The notes: generated by a model from the letters alone, not told the origin. A DNA stretch of 64,000 bases from Bostrychus sinensis (GCA_020698575.1 CM036257.1:23513520-23577519); one strand, 5' to 3'; shown: positions 24,868-35,940, counted from the stretch's first letter. Numbers and translations: made by a program.

Positions 24868-25030
24868 CAGGCATAACATTGTGACCACCTGTCTTATATG
24901 AAGTGTATATTCTGACATCTTTTCATCAGAACCAGCATTAACTTCTTCAGTAATTAGAGCTACAGCTGCAGTTTTGGAGATGCTCTGACCTAGTCGTCTG
25001 TAGCCAAGCATCAACATCACATCACAATCC
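24868..25030 (-). pseudogene. Tc1-like transposase remnant
   Basis: The minus strand translates to RRLGQSISKTAAVAL, then TEEVNAGSDEKMSEYTLH. These are two blocks of a Tc1-type transposase N-terminal helix-turn-helix region, with the sequence between them deleted. The + strand starts GGCATAACATTGTGACCACC, the terminal repeat seen at 47391. No catalytic part remains. Confidence 0.7.
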
Positions 25031-26514
25031 TTACACTTGCCCTGGCCCGTCGTCAGTCTTGCTGGGGTCCGGGGCTAGAAGGCTTTCTATTTGGCCCATT
25101 ATAATAGAAAATAGAGCAGAAGAGGGACTATTTCTGCGTCCCTCTGACCCTGAGGCCCGGGACAGCAGACCACTTTGTCTGGGTCTCACAATCAAACCTG
25201 GAACAAACCACTGTATTAAGTCATGGGAACTGATATTTAATCTTTTTTTTTTTTTGCCTGTAACTTTTCTAGGAAGTCAATCAACCTACATAGTACTACT
25301 GAGCCTCTAGACCTGTGAGCTTTCGTGCTGCTACAAAAAGACTTCATCAAAACCAGGCCACAAAGATAAAGTGTCATTTTCAGAAAACAGGTCAACGATT
25401 TCTTAGAAAATTACACTACTTCAGTTCTACTGCTGGCCTTTCATTACATAGTATAAAAAAATGAATGCTAGATTTATCTTTAAGTTGTTAACAGGAAAGG
25501 CTCAATGCCCTAGTTACAATATTAATTTTAATTGTGGTTGCAGTGTGTTTTGATAGCACAGGAACAATATTTGAATTAACACATGTATTGACTCGTATTG
25601 GGCTGTGTTAAGGTGCTGCAACTTTAATTGTAAATGCCTGGGTTAGTGTATGCTTGTACTTTTTCCCAGTGTGCTGCTATAGAAATGGCTTGGGGAGAAC
25701 TCCACCCGGACCCAACACTATTATAAGAGGCAATTACAGAATGCAAATGAATGCAGTGCCAAACAATGCTGGCCATAAATAATATCAAATGTGGGTTATT
25801 AGAGTTTTCACTGCCTGTATTTCATAAATGTTGCTTTGCCGCATACATTAAGTGTGTCACAACCAGGTATTTTTCTTCAAAGGGCCTCCCTGAAGCAAGA
25901 GGCCGGATTTAATGAGCACCATATACACTTGAAATGTAACTGCGTTCAAGTTAATTATTAAGGAAAGGATGGCACCAAAGAAGAGACATTTACTCAAACA
26001 AAAACTTTTTTTTCCCCTCCTGTTGGTGCTTGGCTTCTTTTCATCTCTGCATTGGCGTTTTAGTGGGTAATTACCTGCGCTTGACATCCAGTTCTATAGA
26101 GCGTATCCTCTTGTTAGACTGGATTTCCTATAAACAATATCAGTCAGCTTTCTCCAAACTGAGCTTTATTTTTCACAGTGAAAATTGCAGTTTTAACAGA
26201 CACTTAACCTACGGTACACCGAGCAGCCTCACTCACATCCACTGTCATTACCCTTGATCCAAATCTCTGCAGCTTTTCAGTGATTCCTGGTACATCATTA
26301 TAAGCCAGGGATGCAGGAGTCGGTCCAACAGCCTTTGAGTTTTGTTGACAAAATAAATAAATAATGCAGTCTCTACTAAAATGTTTTCGTCCAGATGCCA
26401 CGGTGTCCTATTAGCGGTGCATGCTGGACTTAAACATGGAACAGACTCAGTATAAATAAGCCGATCCTGATTCTTACATAAAAGTTAAAGCCCTAAACTT
26501 TTTTTCATTCGGCT

Positions 26515-26600
26515 TCTTCAGCTTATTCCTGTTAAGGGTTCAACAGCCTATCCCAGCAATTATGGGCCTTAGGCGGGATAAGCCCTGGACAGTGGACAAT
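26515..26600 (-). repeat. SINE tail fragment
   Basis: AGCTTATTCCTGTTAAGGG, CCTATCCCAGCAATTATGGGC and AGGCGGGATAAGCCCTGGACA are the inverse of the CCCGCCTNAGGCCCATAGTTGCTGGGATAGG tail. Confidence 0.45.
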
Positions 26601-26665
26601 GGACAGAAAGGGCCACAGCATTCAGCCCCAAAAAAATTGCCATAGCTTATCGGCCATCGCCAGCT

Positions 26666-27250
26666 CCCCTATAATGCTAAATTATGCTTTGAGTAATCCT
26701 GCGTGCTGGACCTGACCTGTTCTCTAAAGATCTCAGTCCCATGGCTGTATATAGACACGTAAAACCAGGAACTGCTCATTTATCTATCCGTCATGTCGCT
26801 AAATAGCCATTTTATGCTCTGTCCATTCCACACTATTGCCAGCAGGGGGCGACAGACATCAAATCCAAGTGTTCTCTGCAAATGGCAACATAACAGCTCC
26901 CGAAATGAGTACATTTTCCATACATATGCCTTATTTTAAGATATAAAACCTGCACTACAAATAAAATGCAATTGTGTCCAAAACTAGGGCTGCCCAATAT
27001 ATTGCAAAGTTATAGTTATTGCAATATCAGCTAACACAATACCCGTATCGCAAGAATTTTTATGCTTACATTTTTTTGTTTTAAGTGAATTTAAATTACT
27101 GTGTCAGAAAAGTAGGCCCTATTTTAAAATATAACAAAAAATATTGGTATTGCAATATTCAACATAGTTATCGAATATTGCATGTTTTTCCCTTATAATG
27201 CAGCCCTATCCAAAACCATTTTGAAAAGCCTGAAAAAAGCATAACATTTA
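26666..27250 (-). mobile_element. Miniature element, family A, interrupted by a hAT insertion
   Basis: Left part: TCTATCCGTCATGTCGCTAA, ATTTTATGCTCTGTCCATTC, GCCAGCAGGGGGCGACAGAC, GCATTTGTCC-like words and AATTGTGTCCAAAAC. Right part: TCCAAAACCATTTTGAAAAG and CCTGAAAAAAGC. Together these are the inverse of 28618-28890, with the hAT element at 26985-27208 sitting inside. Confidence 0.7.
26985..27208 (+). mobile_element. hAT-like non-autonomous element, 224 bp, perfect 8-bp target duplication
   Basis: The ends are TAGGGCTGCCC and the complement of TGCAGCCCTA. They are flanked on both sides by TCCAAAAC (26977-26984 and 27209-27216). The interior has CAATATATTGCAAAG, ATCAGCTAACAC and CAATATTCAACATAGTTATCG, shared with the longer copy at 40779-41226. 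It is nested in an older miniature element. Confidence 0.88.
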
Positions 27251-28617
27251 AAAATTTAAACCTTTAAAAATTGGTATCGACCATAGGAAAACCCATACTG
27301 GGCTCTAATCATGAAGTGAACTTGTTATTAATAGTTACCAATTGCATCACAATTTACAAAGGCCCTGCCAACTTATTATAACCAGATAAAGAAAAGGGAC
27401 AATACTAACATATACAGATGGACCAAAGCACACTAGAAAACATTCAACTGTGTGGCTTTGTTTTTGAAATACACAGGATCTCCTCTGCTCTGCTCTTTTT
27501 CTATAAAACCTCACTCTCTGCGGTGCCGTCCCCTCTCTGCTCCCTGTCTCCTGCAGTCTCCGATCAGCAGCGTTAGCCGGTGGGTGCCTCGTGTCCTGAT
27601 TACTCCGAACCCTCCACAGCTGCAGCGGCCTAACGAGCAAAACACTCCCATCAGAGCCTAATTGCTGTTTAGGGAAGCCGCGTGGCACGAGCGTTCACGT
27701 CGAGCGAATCACAACGCAGCGTGGTTCTCCCCCCCATTTTTAGCCTTTTTCCACACAGAAATGCGAAAATGCCTCACTACCTCTCATTTGGTATTCTCTG
27801 CGTCAGACCGGCGATGACATTGAGGCTAATTTATGAGATGAGGAACGAGGGCGAGGTGGCACAGGGATAGAGAAACAATCACAGAGATGGTTGTTTGAGT
27901 GAAAAATAATGAGTGCAGAAGAAAAAAGCTGCCGGGGAAAAGGGAAGCGAGCCAAAACGGTGCAGTTAAAGAAAAGAAGACGAGATATAAGGATTTAGAT
28001 GTGCGTCTTTTCTATTTCTGTTGGTGCCAAAGTGCTTCATGAAAAGACCAGCGCTAACAATGCATCAGACCTAAGCTTATTCAAAAGACTTGAATCATTG
28101 AAAAGAGGTTACAAATACATTTTTTAAAGGGAGCTATAGGTTTTAGGAAACAATACTGAAATAGGATTATACTGAGCATGAGGCGGCAACTGCACAGTGT
28201 AAATATTTACTGCAACTTGGTCATGGACTGTTACTTATAGAGGGTTGTTATTAAAAATGTAACTTCCAGTAAGAAGTTCACATAGAGAAGTAGAAAATGG
28301 AAAAAATTAGGTTTGTTCCAGTCACATACAGCATCAGTACATTCACTTCTCTGTCATGTGGTTCATAAAGATAAGTGACAGATAACACATTATGCATTGA
28401 CTATGTGTCAAACCACACCTTTTTCTCTTTAGTTTCCGTAAATGTTGGACCTAAAAGTGGATCTCAAAGCTTTACACAGTCATCATAACCTCTCACCAAA
28501 TAATGTCACTCAAGACGTTGAAATCATTTGTAAAACTGCATGTATACAGTGGCTATAGTGTAAAATGACTTGCTTTTTTGCTTGTATAGATTGATTGGAT
28601 TGCTTTGTGTTGTTAAA

Positions 28618-29160
28618 GGGGATTTAATTTGCTTTTTTCAGGCTTTTTGAAAACGTTTTGGACATTTTTGGATTAGTATTTCCCGTTTTATAACTTAAAA
28701 TATTTGATAGGTATAGGCAACATCTTTTGGGAAGCTGTAACTTTGACTTTTGCAGAGAAGGCTTGGTGTCTGTTGCACCTTGGTGGCAACAGTGTGGATT
28801 GGACAGAGCATAAAATGGCTATTTTTCACGGCTATTAGCAACATGACGCTAACAGATAGATAAATGAGATGACTGCTTCGTAGTGACGGTAATTTAAGTG
28901 TTGAAGTTATCAGAATGAGTCCATTGACGGTGTATGGGCTTTAGAAACACACAGAAGCACTTCCTGTTTTCACTTCATGTGTCTGTGTAGAGCGATGAGA
29001 CCAAGTGTTCCCAGCTCTTGAGAAGGACAGTGCCTAATAATACAGGGTTACTCAGACAATTGTGAATGAAACAAAATACTACTCCAGGTATGTTTTTGAG
29101 GTGGAAACAACATTAAAACATGGTTAAAAGCTCAAAAAAGTACTATTTATGAATTCAGAA
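28618..29160 (+). mobile_element. Miniature element, family A, longest copy
   Basis: It starts GGGGATTTAATTTGCTTTTTT and contains GGCTTTTTGAAAACGTTTTGG, GCAACATGACGCTAACAGATA, ACTCCAGGTATGTTTTTGAG and AAAAGCTCAAAAAAGTACTA near the right end. Its 3' part is shared with family B, so the two are related. Confidence 0.65.
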
Positions 29161-29794
29161 AGAATTAAGAACTGAAAGTGATTGTTATATCATTTAAAGC
29201 ATATTCTGTATGTATTAATTTGTATTTATCAGTGGTCCTGACGGAGTTTATTGAAAAAGTAAACAAGTTGTGAAGTCCATCAGACATTTGTTTATATACA
29301 GTATCCATCAGCATCACATAAGGGTAGTGTCTGGAACAATATATTCATAAGCACACAATACATCCCACCATATCTTGATACATTGTGACTTTCAGACACA
29401 GCCAATGGTGTTCAGATGAATGTAGTTAAAGTTCAATTCTGTCCTTCCCATAATAATAACGCACAGATGACAATATACATTTTGCCCAGAAGAAATTGTG
29501 TGCTTTATTTCTGGTTTGTGCACAACAGTACCTATGTAAACACACTATTCTGACATATTCCCCACTTTAGTTTGTTACGTGCAGAGTAATCTAATAAAAG
29601 TATGCAATTTTAGGCCCAGCTTTGGCATCATAAAATTATTGCAGGACGGCGCAGAAGCAGCTGGGTCAGCGAAAACAGTATCATCTATGTGTTATTATAA
29701 GTCAAGAGAGCACGGCTTAGAGAGATACAACAGCAAGGTCAGGCAATAAAGAAATGTTGAACCACTCTCTCCTCTCTGTCTCCTCCTCACGCAG

Positions 29795-30032
29795 AATCCG
29801 CCGGACTGCAGTAAGGCCAGGAAGCTGGTGTGTAACATTAATAAGGGCTGTGGCTACGGCTGTCAGCTCCACCACGTCGTCTACTGCTTCATGATCGCCT
29901 ACGGGACCCAGCGCACCCTGATCCTGGAGTCACACAACTGGAGGTACGCCCCCGGAGGATGGGAGACCGTGTTCCTGCCCGTCAGTAACTCCTGCACCGA
30001 CCGCTCCGGGGCCTCCACGGGACACTGGTCTG
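29795..30032 (+). CDS. fut8: fut8 exon: conserved cysteine-rich catalytic segment
   Basis: This exon is 238 nt and starts on a whole codon after CAG. It encodes NPPDCSKARKLVCNINKGCG, YGCQLHHVVYCFMIAYGTQR, TLILESHNWRYAPGGWETVF and LPVSNSCTDRSGASTGHWSG (last codon split G|GA). It aligns to human residues 200-279. The six cysteines that pair in the human enzyme (204-266, 212-230, 218-222) are all present. CNINKGCGYGCQLHHVVYC is essentially invariant in the family. The acceptor is CCTCACGCAG and the donor is TGGTAAGT. An exonic Met in VYCFMIAYG is internal. Confidence 0.98.
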
Positions 30033-30344
30033 GTAAGTGCAAACTCCAGTTCACTGTGGCATAAAACTACATTAGCTTAAGTTAGCCTTTAAATCTAATG
30101 TGTAATCTTTGCTGGGTGCTTAAAAAGAACATTAATCACCAATAGAGTTCAAGTAGTAACATTTTCACTTTTGTTTTCATCATTTGTGTTTAAATGCAGC
30201 GGCTAATGTTATGTTTATTATGCATTAATATACGTTTATACTCAATATACTTCTTTTCTTCCTGTTCCTTCCTCACAATCTTGCATGGAAGAATTTTTTT
30301 AAAAGATATATGTGTTAGATGAATTGGTAAACCCAGAATGGCCC

Positions 30345-30710
30345 CTAGAAGTGGTGTAGCACCCGAGACCAGTCTTGCTCTCGGCTGCGGTTTTACTCGG
30401 TTTTGACTCAATCTTGATTGTGGCGGTCTCTGAGATTTTTTTTTTTTTTTTCTATTCACCAAACATAAGAAAATGCTATTCTTCCTAAATTTAATTTAAT
30501 TTGTTTTCTGCATCAGAAGAAGCAGAAAAAGGATAGGTTCTCTGTTTGTGGAGTCTGTTCCATAAGATTGTTAAAATTATCAATTATGTATTTGAACCAC
30601 GTTTCTCTTTAATTTTAGTTTTTGTTCACAGGGTTTGAGCTCAGCCTGGTCTCAGTTTGCCTTGGTCTCGGTCTGGAACCTCAAAAATCTTGGCCTTGTC
30701 TTGGTCTTGT
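30345..30710 (+). repeat. Dispersed CTTGGTCT element, copy 2
   Basis: GAAGTGGTGTAGCACCCGAG, ATTGTTAAAATTATCAAT and TCAGTTTGCCTTGGTCTCGG match copy 1 at 11140-11535 in order. Confidence 0.65.
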
Positions 30711-30714
30711 CAGT

Positions 30715-30838
30715 GTGTCAGCTCTGCGACTGCTGTCCTGGGAGTACCCCACCTAAAGGCCATAGTTGTTGCTCGGGATAGGCTCCAGCCACTCATAACC
30801 CCTAACAGGACCAAACAGTAGAAGATGAATGAATGAAC
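30715..30838 (+). repeat. SINE tail fragment
   Basis: GTCAGCTCTGCGACTGCTGTC, GGGAGTACCCCACCTAAAGG and the AGAAGATGAATGAATGAA end match the 2120-2440 tail. It directly abuts the CTTGGTCT element. Confidence 0.55.
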
Positions 30839-30973
30839 TCATCCATTTCTATTGGATTTGTTAAGAGAAAACAGTTTGTCTCTGCAGGGCTACCATAGGT
30901 TTGATGTAGCCTTGTATATTTGTAAAAAAAAAGGTTACCAAAGACAATGGAGGGTGCTCTTGGGACAACGTGG

Positions 30974-31174
30974 GTACTGCAAAACAAAACTGGAGACCTA
31001 GACACTCCAAAAAAGTGATAGAAGTATACTTTAAAGACCAAATCATTAAAAATCCAACATGTTTCCACATCGAAACATGTTAGCTTTTTAATGATTTGGC
31101 CATTAAAATTACATTTCCTCATGTTGTCATCACTTTTTTGGAGCGCCTGGGTCTCCACTTTTGTTTTGCAGTAC
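30974..31174. mobile_element. Foldback element, about 201 bp, two inverted arms
   Basis: The left arm GTACTGCAAAACAAAACTGG, AGACCTAGACACTCCAAAAA and AGTGAT is mirrored by ATCACTTTTTTGGAGCGCCT, GGGTCTCCACTTTTG and TTTTGCAGTAC at the right. The centre is a perfect 9-bp stem, AACATGTTT/AAACATGTT, around an 8-base loop near 31060. It is probably a foldback-type non-autonomous transposon. Confidence 0.75.
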
Positions 31175-31239
31175 ATACAGTATTATTGGGTTCCTTAGTT
31201 TTGAGTTTGATACGAGTGCCTCTTTATACACCTCTTCTT

Positions 31240-31385
31240 TTCCTTTCGACTTTTCCCATCTGGGGTTATTACAGCCAATCATCTGCCTCCTGGTGTGCTG
31301 AGAATTGCTTCCCAACGCAACGCTCTCAATTTATCCAGATTTGGGGCCAGCGCAGAGAGTACACCGGCTTGTGACTCCCTGTGGC
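31240..31385 (-). repeat. LINE/SINE 3' tail (RTE-like fish repeat)
   Basis: CTTTCGACTTTTCCCATCTG, CAATTTATCCAGATTTGGGG and GAGTACACCGGCTTGTGACTC match the inverse tail family. Confidence 0.55.
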
Positions 31386-32208
31386 TATATTTATTTGACA
31401 GCTTTTTGTCTTATTTTGATCTTATAATGCCAATAATATCCTGGCTTTAGTGTTTAGATGTAGACTGTGGTGTGCAAAATCTTGAGAGAAGAGGCCAGAA
31501 AAATTCAATATTGAAATGCTTTTTTTTTTCAGCTTTCAAGACACAGAAAGCCTTTTTTCATCTGAGCGTATTGGAGTGATTAGTTGCTCCATAATCAAAT
31601 AAACTATAAGGACTGTCCAGGCTATAAAACACAAACAGTTAGTGCCAGACCCCATGATTTTGTGCTACAGCAGCGAAAAACAAAGTGTGAGTTCTTTGGC
31701 TGGAGACGGACAATGCAATTTCAGTTAAAGCATTTTGGCAGGCGTCGTAGCGTTAGCAGCAGGTTTCTCTTTACTGCCAACAAACGCTGTGATGTGATTT
31801 GAGTAAACAGCCCACTCCTCTGACCCTCGGCTGGGGTCCCCTCCAGTCTGTGATCGTCTACTCGCTGTCTTTGTATAATCATTTCCTCTGCTTTTAAAAG
31901 ATGCACTTTTAAGTTGGGACCCGCTGCGTTTTTGCTGGTTCAGCCCCAGGTTGTGGGGAGAGAAATGAGACAGAGTTGGTTTTGTAAGGCTCGGTGTTCA
32001 AAGTGGGAAACATAACATACAACATGAATTATGACTCAGATGAGAATATTTAATGTCATTTGTTCTTGACGGTGAAAATATTCAGTAATTAGATACATTT
32101 TTAGTAATTTAGTAGTGTAGAAAAAAGAAATGTCAAAATTATTATTATTTTTTTTTTATTTTACCTTGGTAACAAATTATCTAGCTTAGCATACCTACCA
32201 TGTGACAA

Positions 32209-32737
32209 CACTGTAAAAAACAAATGTTGTGAAAACTCAAAAACTCAAGGCAACAGGATTCCTCAAGATTTTTGAGTTTTGTAGCCAACTCAAAATCTCA
32301 AGTTTTCAACAACTAATATTTTTTGTTCACCTATTTTAACAATTATATGACAAAAAACTTTAAATTTTAAGTTTTACTCAGTATCTTTTTTTATTTTTTA
32401 CTCATATTACAGCCAGTTTACTATCCATTGTTTAGAAAAAGTTGTTCAAATTGTACAATTGTTTGGTTAAATTTAGTATCCTAACTTTTTGTTATTATCA
32501 ATAAAAATACTTTTTTCTGAACAATGGATAGTGAGTTGGCTATAAGATGAGTTAAAAAAAAAATAATGATAGTGAGTAAAACTTAAAATTGAAAGTTTTT
32601 AGATATGTGAATGCTAAATTGAACAAAAAAAAAAAAAATTGTTGAATACTTGAGATTTTGAGTTGGCCCCAGAACTCAAAAATCTTGAGGGATCCTGTTC
32701 CCTTGAGTTTTTGCAACATTTTTTTTTTTTTACAGTG
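32209..32737. mobile_element. Large palindromic element, 529 bp with about 255-bp arms
   Basis: The left end CACTGTAAAAAACAAATGTT and the right end complement CACTGTAAAAAAAAAAAATG start an inverted repeat that continues almost to the centre. Mirrored blocks include CTCAAGATTTTTGAGTT, CCAACTCAAAATCTCAAGT, AAATTTTAAGTTTTACTCA and ACTATCCATTGTTTAGAAAA. The central spacer is near 32450-32500. Differences between the arms are scattered substitutions and poly-A/T length changes. No coding capacity. The family is uncertain; CACTGTAAAAAA-type ends are common among fish non-autonomous DNA transposons. Confidence 0.85.
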
Positions 32738-32754
32738 TAACAAAAAAACAGGGA

Positions 32755-32886
32755 AACAAATACTTTATAACCTAGTTATTTTTGCTTAAATCAAGACTGA
32801 TAATGTGAATTATTGCTCAAACCAATATTAATAATCTGAATTCAAGTAATTTTTATCTAATGAAGATATTGATTTTTTGCAGTGTA
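32755..32886 (-). mobile_element. Fragment with CACTGCAAAAAATCA-type end
   Basis: The right end TATTGATTTTTTGCAGTG, read inversely, gives CACTGCAAAAAATCAATA followed by a TCTAATGAAG/TACTTGAATTCAG-type body. I recognise this as a frequent teleost repeat. The other end is missing. Confidence 0.4.
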
Positions 32887-32889
32887 ATA

Positions 32890-33175
32890 TTATTAGCTGT
32901 AGTTGCAGTAGTTATAGTATTGGCAGCAGTATTTTTCCTCTGGTGGCAAAGTGGATAGCATACTTAATAGTTGTGGTATTAGTAGTCCTGGGCAAACAGG
33001 GGTAATAGGAGCAGTAGAGAAGTAGTACAGTGGTAGTGGGTAGCTTACTTAATAGTTGTATATGGCAGTTTCAGTAGTAGTAGTAAAGAAGTAGTAGTAC
33101 TTTTGTTGCAATCAATACTATTACTCGAGTAATAATTATGTTGACTACTTTTACTTCTACCTGAGTGAAATGATT
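32890..33175 (+). repeat. Imperfect TAG-trinucleotide array with adjoining TTTACTCGAGTAATAA element
   Basis: GTAGTTGCAGTAGTTATAG- and AGTAGTAGTAAAGAAGTAG-type imperfect TAG repeats are interrupted by unique words. They end at a block with CTATTACTCGAGTAATAATT, ATGTTGACTACTTTTACTTC. A similar block follows the array at 35061-35940. Confidence 0.65.
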
Positions 33176-34778
33176 TTGAAATACCAGTACTTTCATCTGA
33201 GTATTCTCCCACTTGTCCCCAGTACAGTAGGTTACTAGTCCAACTCTAAAACACAGTAACTCTCTGTGGGCTTTTGCAGCATAAGCTAATCACTAAGAAG
33301 CAGTGGGTTTCATCATCATCTTCTCTTCAGTGCATCAGGAGACAGAAAGATTATTGGGAACTCTCAGCGGTATTGGACGTCTTTGTGGGCTTGTGTGAGG
33401 AGGACTTCCCCTTAAGTCTCGTTAGTGCTGCCGCGGGAGTGCGGTGCTTACAGGTGTAATGAGGGAAGCCCGGAGGCATATCATTGGGAGGACCGGCCTG
33501 TCGAAATATATTTTTATCCCAGAATGCATTTGGTTTTCTGCAGCAGTCGCAGCCACAGCGTTCAGATTTGAGACAGATGATATTAATGCCTCCTACTAGA
33601 GTACCTGCACCCGGATATCATTGTTTTGCAGAAATGTAGGGATTTTTACTGAAGTTGTAGTACTCGACACTGGTGTTTTGAGACACAGTGGACATTTTCA
33701 AATTGTTTTCTTTCCATTCCTCTTTTCCTTCCTGGGATCGCCAAAGCAGTTCATCTGCCCCCAAGTGTGCAGTGTTTGGCATCAGGGCTTAACGTTTACT
33801 TTTTTTCTCACTGGCCACTGTGGCCAGTCTTTGTCAAAAGTTACTTACTGTTTTTACTAGCTATAATTTAATTAGTGGAGTTTTTGTGTATGCTTTACAA
33901 TAAGCTTAAAGAAATGTAAATGTTGGTTTTATGTATGGACAGGGATTTATCAAATACAAAAAAAAAATAGTTTGTCTAACTTCTTTCTTTAATCATGATG
34001 AATTACTATTTAATAAATGGTGTAAATTGGAGTAGAGCAGCATAAATTCAGGGATAACTTTTGAAGGTAAGATTCAACCAACCAAAGTGGTTAATGGGAG
34101 TATTTGTGTCACTAACCAAAATAAAAATCTACCTGCATTTGGCCAGTTGGATAATGTTAATGTCAAGCCTTCATTTATCCAGGGTTATCCCTTTTTCTTG
34201 TCCTGCTTTTAGTTTACTCACCCATTTTGTATACTACAATACTTTCTAATTAATGCACACTTACTTATGCATTTATTTCTGTATGTTTTATGGGTCACTG
34301 AGGGCTGCATTCTTTCCCCGGCTGCTTTGCACTTGGGCCCGCATACACCGATAGGCTACCATTTACACTCACATTCACTTACTATGGGAAACTGAGATTC
34401 ACCATTTCACCTGTGCATGCATTCTGAACAGTGGGAAGTCACCAGAGTACCTTTGGGAGCTCATGCAGACTCCAGGAAACCATGTAATCTGCTTCTGATT
34501 CATAGCTCCTCTCGCTTTGTAAATGTATTTTCCAATGACGATGCCAAAGTGCTGTTAAATGACCAGCTGTGATGATCCGGCTGCTTTAGCTGTAATGCCC
34601 CGTCTTGTACCACTTTCCTTCCCATTGCTTTTTTGCCGTGTGCTCATTGCTGCATCCTCTCTGCTTTTCATTTTTCTCATATCGGTTCATTTGACTGGTG
34701 CTCTCCTGGGCTCCCCTCGTCTTATCTCCGGCGCATTCAGCCGTTCTCATTTCCCTGCCTTTCATGTGTCCTTCCCCA

Positions 34779-34930
34779 CTATCTAACGTCTTCCTCTGGC
34801 CTGTGTCTCACAAACCGGGCCCCTATAGATCCATATTGTTGCTCCACTGCATTAAAATAGCCCTCCTCCCCTTTACACCTTTTGGCATTCACGTCCTAGT
34901 CCTGTAAACTTGCACAGGCAGTACCATTTA
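34779..34930 (+). repeat. Segmental duplication, copy 1 (copy 2 at 36035)
   Basis: CTATCTAACGTCTTCCTCTG, CCTATAGATCCATATTGTTG, CACCTTTTGGCATTCACG and GCACAGGCAGTACCATTT are repeated in the same order and spacing at 36035-36181, about 1256 bp away on the same strand. Similarity by eye is about 85-90% with small indels. Copy 1 directly precedes the TAG satellite. Confidence 0.85.
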
Positions 34931-35060
34931 TGGGCCTTCTGAGTGCTTAACATACCTTTACTAAATCTTTACCCAAGTATATTTAAAAATCTCCAAATAA
35001 GTCAGTGGTAAAGAGGTTAGCATGCTTTCCCCAAAACCACAATGTCCTGGGTTGGATAGG

Positions 35061-35940
35061 TCATTTAACAAGATTATTGAAGATAGTTGTAGTAACAGGA
35101 GAGTAGTAGTTGTAGTAGCAGCAGCAGCAGCAGTAGAAGTATAGTAGTAGTAATTGTAGTTGTAGTAGTAAGAGTTAGTAGTAATAGCAGCAGCAGTAGT
35201 AGTGATTGTAGTTGTAGTAGTAGGAGTAGTAGTGGTAGTAGTCATTTAACAAGATATAGTTGTAGTAACAGGAGAGAGTAGTAGTTGTAATAGTAGCAGC
35301 AATGGCAGTAATAGTAGTGACTAGCAGTAATTGTAGTTGTAGTGGTTGTAGTAGTAGTAGGAGTAGTGGGGGCAGTAGTAATAAATATTTAAAAATATTT
35401 GGTTGTAGTAGTAGGGGGAGTATTAGTAGTAGCAGTATAGTAGTAAGTATAGTAGTAGTAATTGTAGTTGTAGTAGTCGCAGTGGTAGTGGCCGTACTAA
35501 TAGTCATTTAACAAGATATAGTTGTAGTCGTAGTGGCAGTGCTAATTTGACAATATTTGGTTGTAGTAGGAGGAGGAGTATTAGTAGTATAGTAGTAGCA
35601 GCAGTAGTAGTTGTAGTAGTGGTTGTAGTAGGAGGAGCAGTAGTGGCAGTACTGAAAGTCATTTAACAAGATATAGTTGTAGTAGTAGGAGTTAGTAGTG
35701 GCAGCAGGAGCAGTAGTAATGATTGTAGTAGTGATAGTAGTAGCACCAGTAAAAGTAGTTGTAGGAATTGTAGTTGTAGTAGCAGTAGCGGCAGTACTAA
35801 TAGTCGTTTAACAAGATATAGTTGTAGTAGTGATGGTGGCAGTAGTAGCAGTAGCAGCAATAGTAGTAGTAGTGACTGTAGTAGTAGTAGTAAATCTAAT
35901 AGCAATGGCTGTGCTACTAGTAGCAGCAGCACAACATTAG
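35061..35940 (+). repeat. TAG/GTA trinucleotide satellite with higher-order phrase
   Basis: About 880 bp of imperfect GTAGTAGTAGCAGCAGTAG-type repeats. A distinct phrase, TCATTTAACAAGATATAGTT, recurs five times at 35061, 35242, 35504, 35659 and 35804 (first and last slightly altered). The spacings are 181, 262, 155 and 145 bp, so the array grew by duplicating long units rather than only by slippage. Long open frames here are low-complexity artefacts. Confidence 0.88.

Larger units (their letters stand above)
20021..29794 (+). other. fut8: fut8 intron, 9.8 kb
   Basis: It starts GTAAAC and ends CACGCAG. It holds a LINE-tail copy (20175-20330), a SINE (20810-21020), miniature elements (21850-22175, 26666-27250 and 28618-29160), a SINE (22255-22500), two hAT-like elements (24522-24818 and 26985-27208), a Tc1-like remnant (24868-25030) and a SINE tail (26515-26600). 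Non-repetitive GC-richer blocks lie at 22740-22910 and 27480-27730. The rest is unrecognised. Confidence 0.9.

Noticed and set aside
30802..31176. 124-codon minus-strand frame as a gene
   Set aside because: It runs across both arms of the 201-bp foldback and has repeat-derived mirrored peptides (HFFGVSRSPVLFC-type words).
34961..35932. Long Leu/Thr/Ser-rich open frames
   Set aside because: They are translations of the TAG trinucleotide array, which lacks stops in some frames.
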